Assembly (NCBI GenBank): GCA_017591395.1 | Contig: WEDG01000713.1 | Location: 124,001 to 188,000, forward strand | DNA length: 64,000 bases | Direction of reading: 5' to 3' | From: Schistocephalus solidus | Taxonomy: Eukaryota > Platyhelminthes > Cestoda > Diphyllobothriidea > Diphyllobothriidae | In this document: positions 1 through 12,494 of the stretch, piece after piece | How positions within the stretch are numbered: the stretch's first letter is position 1 | Layout: the number at the start of each line of letters is the position of its first letter | Notes under the pieces: generated by a model | What the model was told of the DNA's origin: nothing | The model's database searches: none | Seen by the model: the letters and a program-made list of their open reading frames with translations, nothing else | Position numbers and translations under genes: made by a program

Positions 1-3000
1 GACAATCACACATTTCATTCTGTGTTAGTCATTTTGGCTCATAGTGTTGAAGATGTTTAAATTCACCTTATAGCAAAGTTTTACAAATTATAAGTCAAAC
101 GCAACGAGTCTACGGATACTTCCAATATTATTTAATCAATGCTTTCGTACTATTGACTTTTTTAATTTTTGCAAATAAACTTTGTATCGTTACGTCTCTG
201 CCTTACGAAACCTGTACAAAAAATTTATGTTTCTTATAATAGGCTCGTTATGAATTGCTTAAACATTAACAGGATGATTTTATATTTATGTTGGTTTTTA
301 GGTTCATTTAACGATAAGCTAGGTTCTATTACAATTCTTAATAAATATTTATGTTCCTGTTGTGAGCAGGTTTGTTTATCAGACTTTATTTATGATATCC
401 ATAATTTTATATTTCTGGCGAACATTTTAACATACTATGGTTTGACAAAATATTTTTTATAAAGAAAACATAAGATTATAACAAATGCTGACATGTACAA
501 CGATTTTTAAAGCCAACTACGTGGGACTTTCTAACAGCTGAACATTTCAGGAGAAGAAGAAGGAAACGTGAACGTTCACAACAGATTATTGTACCCTTCT
601 CAAGATTGGACAGAAACAAAGACATTTAACTGACTTGCGTTTTTTTCTTAACGCACAGTCCGTTTAAGACAGAACTGCAAATATTTCTTTGCATGTTGAT
701 GCTAGAAGTCATTGCCGCCCCTGTTATCTATCAAGAATAAAACTAAAATGGTGCGAAAGCTAAAGGAAGTACAAGTCATCTTCCTTTCAGGCTTTCCTTG
801 TATCAGGGTTAATGGTTCGCTTTCTCTCACAGAAAAATGTTTTTTAACGGAGGCTAAAAGTATCCGCATCTTTGTCTTCTTTACATTTTTGATCGACGTG
901 ATGTATAGCATATACTTTAACTGAATTTTATTGTTTGGATTCAAAGGCCTTAGTGCTGTTTGACTTTTGCACAATATATACTCTCCTTCATTAATGCATA
1001 AAATGCGATTTTTTGCGTAAAATATCACGATAGGCTTAAAAGACTATGGACGTGTTATTTAAATCCCAGTGGGATAAAAATATTCGTGAAAACCTTTTCC
1101 TATAAATCGTAAAAGTTCTATTTGTTTCACGCTGCTAGCGGCATTCCCGACAACGTAGTTCAACCCACGATTTTGAGGTTACAATGGCAACGTCATGTTT
1201 CTCATCGTATTTATAATAACCACGATGATGCATTTGTGGTATGTGAACTCATGCATAACATGTGATAAATGACGTTGAAATGAATATTTTCAGCACATAA
1301 AACCTTATTTTATTTTCCTTATCCGCCTAGCCTATTGCAAAGGTATTTGGTTTGACGTAAAGATGCTTTTAAGTAGTTTTACAAGTTAAAGTCTTCTCAC
1401 ATTTAAGTGGACATTTACGTCACCTAGCATTCTGAGGATTGCCTCTGTTTCCAGTTTTCCTAGCCTAAGGTTGCCACCTGTGCCACCTGTTGTGTTTTAC
1501 GTAATAAGAGTTCCGGCGCTTGAATATTAATTTCATATTCCGGGTAAGTCAGGTGAAGCAGGACGTGAATAATAAGCTTATTTTAGAAAACCAGACAGTT
1601 TGTGAATTGTAGAAAGTCCATTTTGCTAATATGTGAGATTTTATGCCACATAAGTAGCAATAAAGCCTATAAGTAATCCTCTATTTAGTCGTACCTTAAT
1701 TGTTTTTTTCGTGAAGAGGCCCATCATTAAATATTCATACTAATTTTTGATCATGTGGTAAGTTAGTTCTGTTGGCTCTAGTTTCCCGTAATATCTAACA
1801 TAAAAACGGAATTATTTGCAATATTTATAAGGTTACTTAGCTTGCATACATAATCGTAGGATGGGGCCTATAATTAATCAAAGATAGGATAAATGTCCTT
1901 AACACAAACAGAAAATGGGGTTTTTGTTTGCAATAATAATATTTTAGTTGGTTGTGGAAGAAAAAAATTTCCAGAAAACTCCAATGTTTTGTCCGGGAAC
2001 GAGTTTAACTACTTTACTAATAATAAGCAGAATACCTTCTTCAAACGTTTTTTTACAGTTTACTAAAGAAATTAAAAGTGATTTTTTCAACTAACCAAAA
2101 GCATCTTAATTGCCAATCGCGACTGCTGACACGACTTATATGTTTTTAATGAAGTTTCATGTTTGGGGATTCTATACATTTAGCCGAAGGACCATCTGCA
2201 TGAAGAATAACATCCAAAAAATCACTAATTCTGTTAAGACTTTCAATACATATATTATTCTGAAGACTTTTATAGCCGCGAAATACAGATATTAGTTTGA
2301 ACCTCCGATATGAACAACGAAAACCAGAATACATCCACTGACATTTTAAGTACATCCTGTTAGGCAGTGGACTCCACTATCATCAAAATCTACGCAGTAT
2401 TCTTAAGTAAAAATATCTTCCTGATGCGCAGAAATTGGTATGGTTAAACCTGTGCCTGTTAAGTTTTGTCGACTTTATTAGTCACTGAACACGATGTCAT
2501 CGTGTGACTTAATTGATTCTTGTAGGCTAATTATGTTTATGATAGTGAACTCAAAGCAAAGTCTTTTCTCTAATCCACCGCATTTCTAGCAATTTGAAAC
2601 CAGAGAAAACACATTCCATGCTCGTTGGATTTTTTGAACAATTAAGCAAACAGTACGCACTTTAATTTGAGTCATATCTCACAAAAATTAATTCGTGGTG
2701 TACATGCAATTTAAGTTGATGTGAAGCAGACAGATTTAAAGCTTACATTGATTTTTTTTATATTTTTTGTTCGCGTAAACACACGAGTATATAACGACAT
2801 CATCAAGATTGAATGGTTCGTATTTTGGATACTGTTTTAGGGATCCCTTGAAATGCTCTTTTCGGCGAGGAGATCAGTGTACCTAGGTTACAATACGGTT
2901 GCATTTTATACATTTTATTATGACCTGCATAACTGCATAAACAAATTAAACTGAATACCAATGGGTATTTAGTTACGTCCTTCAATTGCCCATTTGTACA

Positions 3001-6000
3001 AGTCTGGACGAAACGTGGTCCTCTTTACCTGTTGTTTTTCAGCTTAAAACTGCTTTTATACTCAAAATAAAATAAATGACTTCTAGAGCTTAAATACAAA
3101 CGGATTTGACGTTATTATTAGAACTCGTTAATTTTTGAAATGAAACAGCAGATTATATAAAACAAATATTATCTCTGATGTCGGTTTCTTCTAACACCAC
3201 TGCTTTCTTTTTTAAATGACTGTTATGTTAATACTCCAGCATACATGTGGTCTCAACTTTTATTATAAGGATTTTTATAGACAATCTGTAAATATCTCCG
3301 CAATAAACATAACTAAACTGCATTATCCATCTGTATCTTACAAAATAAGTGATGCTTTGTAAAGGAAATAGTTTTACAAGCAATATCATGTTATCGCACA
3401 TTGCTAAACATTCATAAATCACATCACTTATTTTCATACTGGCGCAGAATAGGATATGTATGTGCATCACATCATTCAGAAATTTGCTGAAATTTAACAA
3501 ATCGTGGTACTAATTCTGACTATCGTGAAACTAGAATCCAGTTTCGGTGCTATACCATGATTTTTATCTGCAATTCAGAAATATATTATGGATGTGGAGC
3601 TTTTTTTCTGGTGCCTGTAAAAAATTCATTTGAAACCGGAAAAATTACATTGAAATGAATTTTTCATCCCTGGTTTTAAATACAACTTACGGAAACATTT
3701 TATGATGTTCTTTTTGTTCATTGCGTAGATAATAATATCATCAAATGTTTACTTAAAACAGAGGTATCCCTCACTCTTTAAAATCCTTTTCGATTGTCTG
3801 ATAATTCTGATTCTCATCTGTTGTTACAAGTGCATGCAGGATTTCCAAACCTATGTTCTGTATATATCTAATAAAAATTCAAATATGTACACATACTATG
3901 CTGTATGAATGCGTATTACACGGTTTTATAGAAACCCATCGTGAGAAACATTTAAGAGCATAATTTTCCCTTTTAACTGTAAAACGTAGATGTAACGTTC
4001 TACCATATGAATACAAATCTATTTTGTCATGCAATCTCTAAGAAATACTTGAATTTTTAAGGATATGAACGATAAAAGGGGAAAGTGATACCACTTAAAT
4101 AGGAGTTTGCTACAGAGTACCACTTTGCGGTGCCTAAAAGTAAGCTGGTTCAAAAACCAGCATCCTAAGGTGACTGCGATATCTTGTACATATCTTGCAC
4201 ATATGCTGCACAATAGCTATTTGGAACACCTAACCTAAGTTATATTTTTGAATCGCTAGCACATTTGAGAAATTCGGTTAGCATTTTGTGAGATAGCATA
4301 TAAACAATACTTTCTAATCTTTGTTAAAACTAGTTGACATGTAAGGTGACATTTAAGTTTAAACAATGGATATTGTATTTTTTCATAACAAAGCCAACAT
4401 TTATGAACTGGAATGGAGTAGATTATTTTAAAAAATATAATTTACTTTTAGCAAAAATTTCCAACAGTCTCGGTTTGAATAATTTGACACAATAACGCAG
4501 CAAATCTGTTCAGAATTCTGAGCATGCAGTTAACAGTGTTTGCGTTTTTTGAAATACAGCTTAATATGTTGACTGTGTGGACAGAATGGTGAACCTTTGA
4601 TTATATCTGTTTAGACCTAATCTCAGTGAAAATTACGACTATGATTTAATTAACCAACAAGTTGGCTTGATATCTCAATGATAATGGAGCTCAAATCGAT
4701 TTAAGGAACATGCATTAAAAAACAAAAAAATTTTCCAAGGAACTGTTGTTTGAAAGGCTAAACCAAATCAATCAGTACCATTTTATTTAATGATGCTAGT
4801 TGTCATATTTATTTGGTTTGTTGCTTTTCAGAGCACTTATCCAACATGTGGCTGTTAGTCCAGAAAGTGAAATATTTTTACATTATACGTGTTTTTCGCA
4901 GCATTCATAGTTCATAAGAGTAGCAGACCAGGAAATTCAAGGAAGACAGCACTAAAAACTTCGGCCTTACGTTCCCATGGAAGCATGAGTTCTTCGTAGA
5001 TACCACCACGTTTAAAGACGTCTTCGGACCAGATTAAGTCGTTTTTAATTTCGCTAATCAAAAACATAGATTTCCTAAGGATGCATCACTAAAATCATAC
5101 TTATTTTAATCTGTAGGTCTTTTATCCTAAATGTTTCCTTAAAAAATGTCCAAAGTAACTGGGTCAGGTTACTTCTTGTACTGGTGTCGGGTTTGTAACA
5201 AATTGGCGTTTACATGAGTGCTCCTCTGGTAGGACACATCAGTCTAGATGTGGTATGATAAAACAATCTTTGCTAGATTGAGACGTCCTCATTAATTTCT
5301 TGGAAATCAGATAAGACACTATGTGGCTAACCATGTTATTATCAAAAAGTGAATACGCATTAATTATTTTCTCAACTGCTTATTTGTAAATGGCGTATTA
5401 ATCTGCGACTTAAAACACATTGGTGGCACTAGGAGGTAATTTTCAATTTTTTATACTGCTAATTTCCAGACACAGGAAAATACCGTAGAAAAAATATTTA
5501 TACGGCTGAGCATGTCTTGATCATTTAATATCTGTTTTGTAGGATTAGTGTTGCCCGATTTATTTCTAATTAATGAGCAAGTTAGAAACGAAACGCGTAG
5601 CACCTTCATCATTGAAAAATACTCTTATGCTTTTATAACTACTCCAAAATGAATTGGCAGTTTTTTTAAAGTGGTCTAACTGCGTACAAAATAACGAAAG
5701 TGGTTTCAAAGTAAGCAGCCAGAAGAATTTTTCCTCTATGGCATACGAATGATCATAATACGCATGGAAGGGCTTGGGCGAGAAAAACGTTTTTACGTTT
5801 CCAATGCCATAAGAACTACCTGAAAGATTTGGGTAAGCAGCTGTGAACTACCTTAGCAAAATACTTTTTAAAAGAAAAAAATAGTAGATAGTAATACTTA
5901 TTTAGCCGAGAGCCGAAGGAACGCGGATGTCTTTTGGGGACGTCTAGTCCTTCAAATGTTTGGTTTAATTTTAAGGTGAGCCTACGAATAAAGCCCATAC

Positions 6001-6590
6001 TGTCATCTACATAAAAGAACGTTAACCAAATACGACATAGGTAAAAGCTTTCTAGAACTGTTTTGTTTGATAATTGATGTTCATTACAAACAACGGAATT
6101 GACATATTGGTAATGAGCTACAAACACGAAAAAGCGAGAGGAATTCATCGACATTTCAAAAACGCCTTGAGGTTCAACGGATTTCATTGTTGCCATGAGG
6201 TAGACAGTAAAATTCTGGAAAAACAATTCTCCTGACACACAGAAAATGCTTGACATATGGAGCTGTATATTCGCTGATCAATTTCTTGACATCTAAGACA
6301 CATCCCCTTCACTGTGAGTAATCGCATTTGAACAAGGTTAAAATGCAACTTCCTCTTATCCTGCGCATGAGTCTGCAAAATTCGACAGCTGGGTTGCCGC
6401 TATATTGCATATTATTGCGATTTTTAAGGGAAAGTTAGCCTTCGGATTAGTCAAAAAGGTTTGTGAGCAGTGTGTATTTTAAAATATATATTTTGAATAC
6501 ATTGTCAAAATAAGAGTTATGCTGAAATGCATTCATCTCAGCGTGGTCTTTATATCACTTCCATTGATGTGAACTCTGAACCCCTGATAA
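1..6590. other. AT-rich gene-poor DNA
   Basis: I see no coding region, RNA gene or dispersed repeat here that I can support. Open frames are short, overlap on both strands and lack recognisable motifs. The longest (minus strand, 5816-6256, 146 codons) has no recognisable domain. Composition is AT-rich throughout, as in flatworm intergenic or intronic DNA. Confidence 0.6.
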
Positions 6591-6594
6591 ATAT

Positions 6595-6905
6595 ACTGAG
6601 GATCAGCTGACGTGTGACAAACGCAGGTGAGGTGACTAGATCTGGTAACCACTGCATCCACGCTAACTTTACGGTGGTCTTGTCGTTGCCTTTCCTATAG
6701 AAGCCCGCTGGGAGATGGAGGAGAGATTGCGGTAGATGCCACGCACGTATGCCTGTGATAAAATAAGTGGTGCATCCACTTCGTGGGACTGATGTCGTCG
6801 CTTGCGCTGGTGCAACTGTCCTTCATTTGGTTGCCAGGGCGTGAATTAAACACTACTACTTCTTGTTTTTGCTCAGCTGGCATTGCTCTTAGCGTTTTCA
6901 CTGAC
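6595..6905. repeat. GC-richer island, probably an old unclassified repeat
   Basis: This ~300-bp block is clearly richer in G and C than the AT-rich DNA on both sides, and resembles the composition of the mobile-element islands elsewhere in the window. No frame is open over a meaningful length and no motif is recognisable. I infer a decayed interspersed repeat from composition alone; an isolated exon is the alternative. Confidence 0.25.
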
Positions 6906-8105
6906 AATAATGTTATGGCTTTTTCTATTCCTATTAACTAAAGATTTTAAATATCAAATGGATGCTCTAAGTAATGTGGTTGGGTTGCCTTCTAGGCTAG
7001 GATTAATATTTTGTATCATCGAGTGTATTTATAGATTTTTTCGTCTTCTTTACCTATGCTTAATCTAACAAACACCCAGTCAACCACGAGAAAACGTGGC
7101 TGCTGAGATCCTTTTCTTATGTGACGAGACTCGTGTTTAAAATAGTGCATTCTTTGAAACGCTGGGTATAGTGCACAACAATTATTAAAATGCTCTGCAT
7201 GTTAGCAGTTGCTGTCTGTGCCATGTGTCTATAGAACTGTGCATCAAAATAAATTTAATTGAAAAAGAGACAAGTTGTGTGAACGAAATATTTTGTTTTA
7301 ATTTTCAACATTGGTTTCCAGCTTTTCAGCAGAATTATGTGTTATGCGAAAGAAAAGTTAATTATGCAATCTTACTTAATAAAGATTCTGGGGTTTTACA
7401 AATCAAATCAATTAAATTTCGTTGCCTTATCGGCATTGGCTGTGCTCGCTCCACTTGTTCATCAGAAATTTGTACGTGGCATCTAAATCGACGCAACGAT
7501 TATGCATATCTCAGCTGAGTGCACTGTTTCCATGAATAGATCACCAAAACTTATGATGTCGACGGCCGTTCAGTTGAAAATAATCACCTTTGTCATTAAA
7601 GCTTAGCATTTCGGCTTGTTAACAGAAAATGGATCTTTAACTAGGTGGTGCAGAAAAAGATAGGTACAGGCACTTTTCAAGATCAGAGAATTTTTCGGCA
7701 GGACGAAGTAAACAATTTAAGCGCTCAATATCAGCGCGTTTAGAATCGGTCTTCTGAAAAGTGGATTATCTTGACAGAGCGCGGGGCTGAACAAAGACGG
7801 CCTGTATAGCGATTTTAGCGAACGGTTAACACTTGCGTTCGATATGAACTCAGGCTTCTATTTTTTCAGTAATCTTTTGCTTTTAACATGATAATTTATA
7901 AGAGACATGTGTAAGTTTACAAACAAACTTACCTTTAGCAGTATTCACAAAGCAATTAATTTTTTATTACAACCAAGCAGTAATACCGTTATAAGCCGTT
8001 GAAAGGAGGCCATTAAATTCATCGAGTTTACCTATGACAGCAGGGTAGGAATTACTTGTATTCTGCCGTCAAGAACAACACGGAAATAGTAACTGTCTAT
8101 AATTC
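6906..8105. other. Gene-free AT-rich DNA
   Basis: Nothing recognisable on either strand. The short open frames (for example plus 7225-7518) carry no motif. Confidence 0.5.
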
Positions 8106-8109
8106 AGGT

Positions 8110-8245
8110 AGCTTTGAGCTTAACTCCAGGTAACTTAAGGTTCTGGGTAAGTTTCTGTTTAAGAGTTCGGTTAGGTTTAAGGCAGGTTAAGGGTGATGAG
8201 AGGATTTAGGATTAAGAAATGCGATTTTGTTTAGCATTAGCGTTA
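8110..8245 (+). repeat. Degenerate telomere-like TTAGGT/TTAAGG tract
   Basis: The plus strand repeats short variants of ttaagg, gggtaag, ggttaggttta and ggttaaggg over about 120 bases. The order of variants resembles the minus strand of 35212-35300, where gggtaaaag, gtttagag, gggttaggttta and ttaagg follow each other. Flatworm telomeres are TTAGGG arrays, so these may be decayed interstitial telomeric tracts or members of a TTAGG-rich minisatellite. Repeats are imperfect. Confidence 0.45.
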
Positions 8246-8989
8246 GTACTCAGGCGTATTTTTTCTTCCTGGAATTTAGCGCCATCTCATCTACATTAAG
8301 AAGATGGGGGCGTTTACATTCCCCTACCTTTGGGCTGAATGACCAACCGGCAGACGCCGTGGATTTTTACCAGCTATCGATATTACAAATCAAATCACTT
8401 CTTCTGTGCTAAATACACACAACACATTTGGCCAGCAGTTATTATGATGCACATGCCTCGAAATCACTTTAAATTCGGTGTTCAACTATCATTTCAACAA
8501 TTTTTGGCTATCGCAAGGATTATGGGACACCGTATTACACGCTGAATGTTTAAATTTGTCACATAAGGAAACTTACTTTCGTCTTCTGATGGCGAGGTTT
8601 GCAATAAAGTGATTTCTTAAGAGATTTCAAAGGGTCAGTATTAAAACTGTTGGCAGTTTGTTATACTTTTGGTAGGAACTGCCAACGAAAATTATAAAAT
8701 GTGCGGTCCATTTTCTGTCTCGTGACACAATACTATATGGAGTAGAAATTGCTTCCAGCTCATGGAAAATTGTGAGTATAGTGCTGGTAAGAGGACTCTT
8801 GTCCTTTTAAATTAATTATGGCTTAAGGAGGAAAGGAACGTATTCTAATTAAAATCTAGCAGGTTTCAAGATATGATCTGCAGAATTTTGGAAAGTTTCT
8901 TATAGCCGAAGAATTTTATCCGTACGTCAAATCATAGAAAATTAGGGGTTTTGACAGAGTCAGATACTTGATTTGACCCAATTGTGTAA

Positions 8990-9225
8990 AACCCGGTGGC
9001 ATTCAAACCCATGACAGTAAGGGGAAGGTTTTAGTACAGTCAACGCTCTATCCACTTGAGCTACGAGGCCCCACCAGGATTCATGCGTTTAATCACACTG
9101 GAGTTGAGTTACCCACCCAGTCTACTGCAACGTATGGAAATCCACCAATTCTGATACAATAAGCTGACAGCCCAAGGAGGTTTTCCTGAACAATCAATCT
9201 AGGATCCACTCGATGAATTCCAGGT
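8990..9225 (-). repeat. tRNA-headed dispersed repeat, copy 1 (SINE-like)
   Basis: On the minus strand, about 9072-8994 carries a tRNA-like module: a pol III A-box-like segment (tagctcaagtggatagagcg) followed about 40 bases later by a B-box-like segment (gggtttgaatgcc). About 150 bases upstream of it on the same strand (plus 9085-9225) match the corresponding part of 40095-40225. Shared blocks include the segments around gtgattaaa, catacgtt and the region next to gatcctagattgat. So the repeated unit extends 5' of the tRNA module. I infer a tRNA-derived SINE or a larger element carrying one. It is not a functional tRNA gene, because the cloverleaf is not maintained. Confidence 0.55.
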
Positions 9226-9229
9226 GCAT

Positions 9230-10855
9230 ACTGTTGAATACTGGGAACAAGTTATTCTGCATTCACCTTCACATCATCCTGCGGTCTGTTTCTAAGTTAT
9301 TGAAAATAAGACAGAAGGCATCTCAGGCAATCGCATGCCCTATTTACTCACCACTGATTTGGCAAAAATTCAAGGAGAGAAAAGAATTTTTTATACCTGA
9401 AGCTGTCATGTTCCAGATGTAAAGTTCAAATCACCCATTGATTACAACCTAAAACGAATTACGCAAGCACCTCGCTTTCACTAGTTGATTATGGGTATAC
9501 AGGTTAGGGATCCCAAGAAAAAACTATGTGTTTCGTTCTGCTTGACGTTTTAGTACAATTGCTTCCTGATTTTTGTTACTATTTCATAACCACCTCAAGA
9601 TACCTGTACAGCTATGTGCGTGTATGCTATCTAACATAATTTACATTCAAGTTACCAAACAAAGAAGAGCCGAATTCCTGGAAATTATTTCGCGAAAGAT
9701 TAGACAAGCACGCTGGAAGTTCCGCTGTCCAGTCATATAAAGATCTTGGATTGCCCTGGTGTTTAAGTATTTATATGATCGACTTGCTAGGTCAGTACAT
9801 GCCTGTCACACGTGGCAGTCCTCGATTTGAGAAGGTTGGTTTTATCCGTTATTTGTCATAAATTGGTTTGCAAGTAATTTTGAAGTTATAAAGCAATAGT
9901 AATATGCTATAAATACAACACTTGAAATCCTTATGTTTAACGACTTATGTTTGTCTGGCTTCATCAGCAGCTTATGACATAATGTTAATGTGGAAAAATA
10001 CCGTAACAATACCGAAAATTGTCTAGGGACTTTTTCCTACTTGAAATTACTCGTGAACAGTTGTTTAATGAATATCCAAGTTTTATTAGGAAAACGCGAA
10101 GTTTATTTTCGTGTGCAATTTTATTCCAAGTGAACATGTTTTAGCAAGGCTAATGTGATAAGAAAAGTAGAATTAAATGAACTCGTGAACCTCATTTGTG
10201 CAGAGTTCTTACATTTTTAGGCCTATCATCTCAATAGAAAACACAATATGTCAAGGAAACGGAATAGCCAGATGAATTATACGTGTGTGGGTCTAGGGCT
10301 CAAGGGGTTATATGATTAAGTAGCGAGTACACGCGAAATTCTGCAAGCATGCAGTACAGGTCAACCGTGATGCAAAATCCCATTTATCAACTAAAAATAG
10401 CTGCGCTGAATGCTCTGGATCAGGATTTTTGTAAAAACTTTCCACAGCTTTAACTTTTCTGACATTTCCTTACTCACTTGTGGACATCTAAAACAGAAGC
10501 AGTTTTTATTGGCTTCCCTCATTTAATTCTCGCATCCCATGTCTGTCCTGACATTAAATCAGCAGGGCGCGTTGTAACCGCTTGTTAAATGACCATCCAA
10601 AGACCTTCCGACTTTCTAAAATGATATTGTATTTCCATCTTCAAGGCAGAAAATTACATGAGGTATCTCAAACTTTAATAATCTAATTGCTCTATTATAT
10701 TGTGTTATTTTGAAGTTATCCGCGTTTCGTAGTTTATTGCCCTTGAATTAAGCGTTCCAAAAATGTCATTTGCGGGTGATGTTTTCAGAACATAACTTCC
10801 TCTTGTAGCTCTTTATTTTCATCAGAAAGTAAGCTCTAACTTGGAGTAGATCAGT
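9230..10855. other. Gene-free AT-rich DNA
   Basis: No coding region or repeat recognised. The open frame at 9213-9422 overlaps the edge of the tRNA-headed repeat and has no motif. Confidence 0.5.
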
Positions 10856-10860
10856 ATATT

Positions 10861-11112
10861 TTACAGTCTATAGGCGCAGACCAAAGTTTTATATGAATAT
10901 TTGGGCTGAAGTCCATCAGCCACCGCAGTATAAAACTGTCGACAAGTTACCAGTACTAAAGTTGAGGTTACCGGGAACAACCTGCTGACAGCATGGGTAC
11001 TAACTAAACACCAAGACGCGTGTTTCATAGATACTCTGCTGGTGCACGGCACAGTGGCGAAGCAAAAGCTTTTAGCTTATACCTGTGCTATCAGCAGAGT
11101 GTATCGTGAAAC
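10861..11112 (+). repeat. Dispersed repeat R, copy with internal hairpin
   Basis: The segment starting atgaatatttgggctgaag aligns with 58253-58300 (atgaacatttgggtcgaag). About 100 bases later both loci continue with a matching block around acgcgtgtttc/acacgtgtttc and a ctgctg motif. In this copy 11020-11050 is repeated in inverted orientation at about 11078-11110, so the end can fold into a hairpin. Other copies lie at 14750, 58000 and 58345. The family is unknown to me; no coding capacity is visible. Confidence 0.55.
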
Positions 11113-11470
11113 CCAGGAGGAACTTGTAGCTGCGATCCGGTGCCGTTACCCACTTGTAGGTGTCGAAGAGGACGTCAACTAAAAACGTGGTTCGACACAT
11201 TTTGGCAGGTCATGGAGTCGGTGCTTGTAACTCCGGTATTCGGCATCCGTCGTTGGAGAAAAGAATGGGTTGAGCTATCCAGATCAGCTGCCGCGAATCG
11301 TCACGCGGGGAGAGGTACAATCCCAGATATTCATTTCATATTTCGCTCGACCAGGTTACATATTTATTTCGGAGGAAATTGAAAAACTTCGACTTACAGA
11401 CCGGAGGATCTCCAGAAAGTACACTGATAATGCTGGGGACATGTGGCCATCAAGGATTTGAGATTGACTT
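11113..11470. other. Unassigned sequence between repeats
   Basis: GC-richer than the background, with two short overlapping plus-strand frames (11140-11382 and 11270-11461) that show no motif. Probably more of the repeat nest. Confidence 0.3.
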
Positions 11471-11474
11471 TAAT

Positions 11475-11487
11475 CACACACACACAC
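11475..11487 (+). repeat. (CA)n microsatellite, possible 3' tail of the RTE-like element
   Basis: A short (CA)6-7 run. On the minus strand this is (TG)n lying downstream of the RTE-like coding remnant. RTE-clade elements often end in a simple repeat, so it may mark the 3' end of that element; this link is inferred. Confidence 0.4.
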
Positions 11488-11724
11488 CTCGACAGTTCAA
11501 CCGTCTTAGTCCTACAATGTCCATCGTATGTTCCACATAAAGGGTGCTGCTGGGATGGTGACTTTCACGTGGATTAGTTTTAAGTGATAGTAGCCTTGTG
11601 CTGCAGCTACCGCACTCTCTCCTACTCCTCCAGCTGATCCTAGTGTCATGACAGAGTTAAGAAGGCCAGAGGCGGGAGAATGAGCAGGTGGCTGGCGCGG
11701 CCGGAGCCGTCCCTGGGCGTACCA

Positions 11725-12400
11725 TCACACCTGGCTCGGCTCCGTCGGAGTGGGAGTGCCATGAAGGCACGTCAAGAAGGAGCCATTGCAACCTGACTGC
11801 AGGTTCTCATGGAGATGTATGTGGCCTAATAGGCTCAAGGGGTGTGTGAAGGTGCATGAGCAGTGCGGCGGGTGTATGTTGGTGCTCCTGCCACTGGTTC
11901 GCCGGTCTCTGTGCGATAGAGTCGCAAGTGGCTGACCAGGCCGATGCGTGATGTGCATGCGCGGTAACAATGAGGACAGGGTAGGTCGGGAGGTACTGAG
12001 TCTGAAGGGAAGCTCTGCCACTGGTAGTCGTGCTCATGGGAGAACTATGGGAAGTGTTGATGTGTGCAAAAGATGTGTTGGAATCGTGGTGCATTCTGCT
12101 TACGTGGATGCGAATGTGACCGAGCAGGCCCATGCGATAAGCGAATACGCGTGAACAGTGAGGGCATTGGAGGCAGTGGTTTCTGCTGTTTTTGGTGCTC
12201 TAGGCACTTGTTCGCCACTCTGTGCGATGGATTCGCAAGTAATCGACCAGGCCAATGTGTGAGGTGAATGTGCGATCGCAATGAGGACAGGTTACTACCG
12301 AGTCCCCATCGCTGGTACTGGGGTTCGTGGTGGTGGTTCAAGTAACAGGTAGTCGGAGGTGGCTACTGAGGCGGTTGTAGTGGCGCAAGTGGTGTTCGTC
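11725..12400 (-). pseudogene. C2H2 zinc-finger tail of the RTE-like element, frameshifted and duplicated
   Basis: On the minus strand, four finger-like units follow the proximal finger at 12563-12625. 12222-12291 reads CPHCDRTFTSHIGLV then LRIH. 12104-12165 reads CPHCSRVFAYRMGLL then HIRIH. 11905-11965 reads CPHCYRACTSRIGLV then HLRLY. 11814-11868 reads CSCTFTHPLSLLGHI then HLHE. They alternate between an IGLV type and a GLLGH/LSLLGH type, so the array looks like a duplicated two-finger unit joined by threonine/serine/proline-rich linkers. Several units sit in different frames and stop codons interrupt them. In intact relatives such fingers follow the reverse transcriptase; a nucleic-acid-binding role there is inference. 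Confidence 0.7.
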
Positions 12401-12494
12401 GCCGTGATCGGCGCAAGGGGTCGGGGAGGGAGGAATGTGTCGGTGATCGTGGGTGGTGGGGCATCAATGAGGTGGGTATAAGTTGCTCGGGTGG

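Noticed and set aside
5816..6256. 146-codon minus-strand ORF as a host gene
   Set aside because: Longest frame in the left arm, but no motif, no recognisable domain order and composition typical of AT-rich noise.
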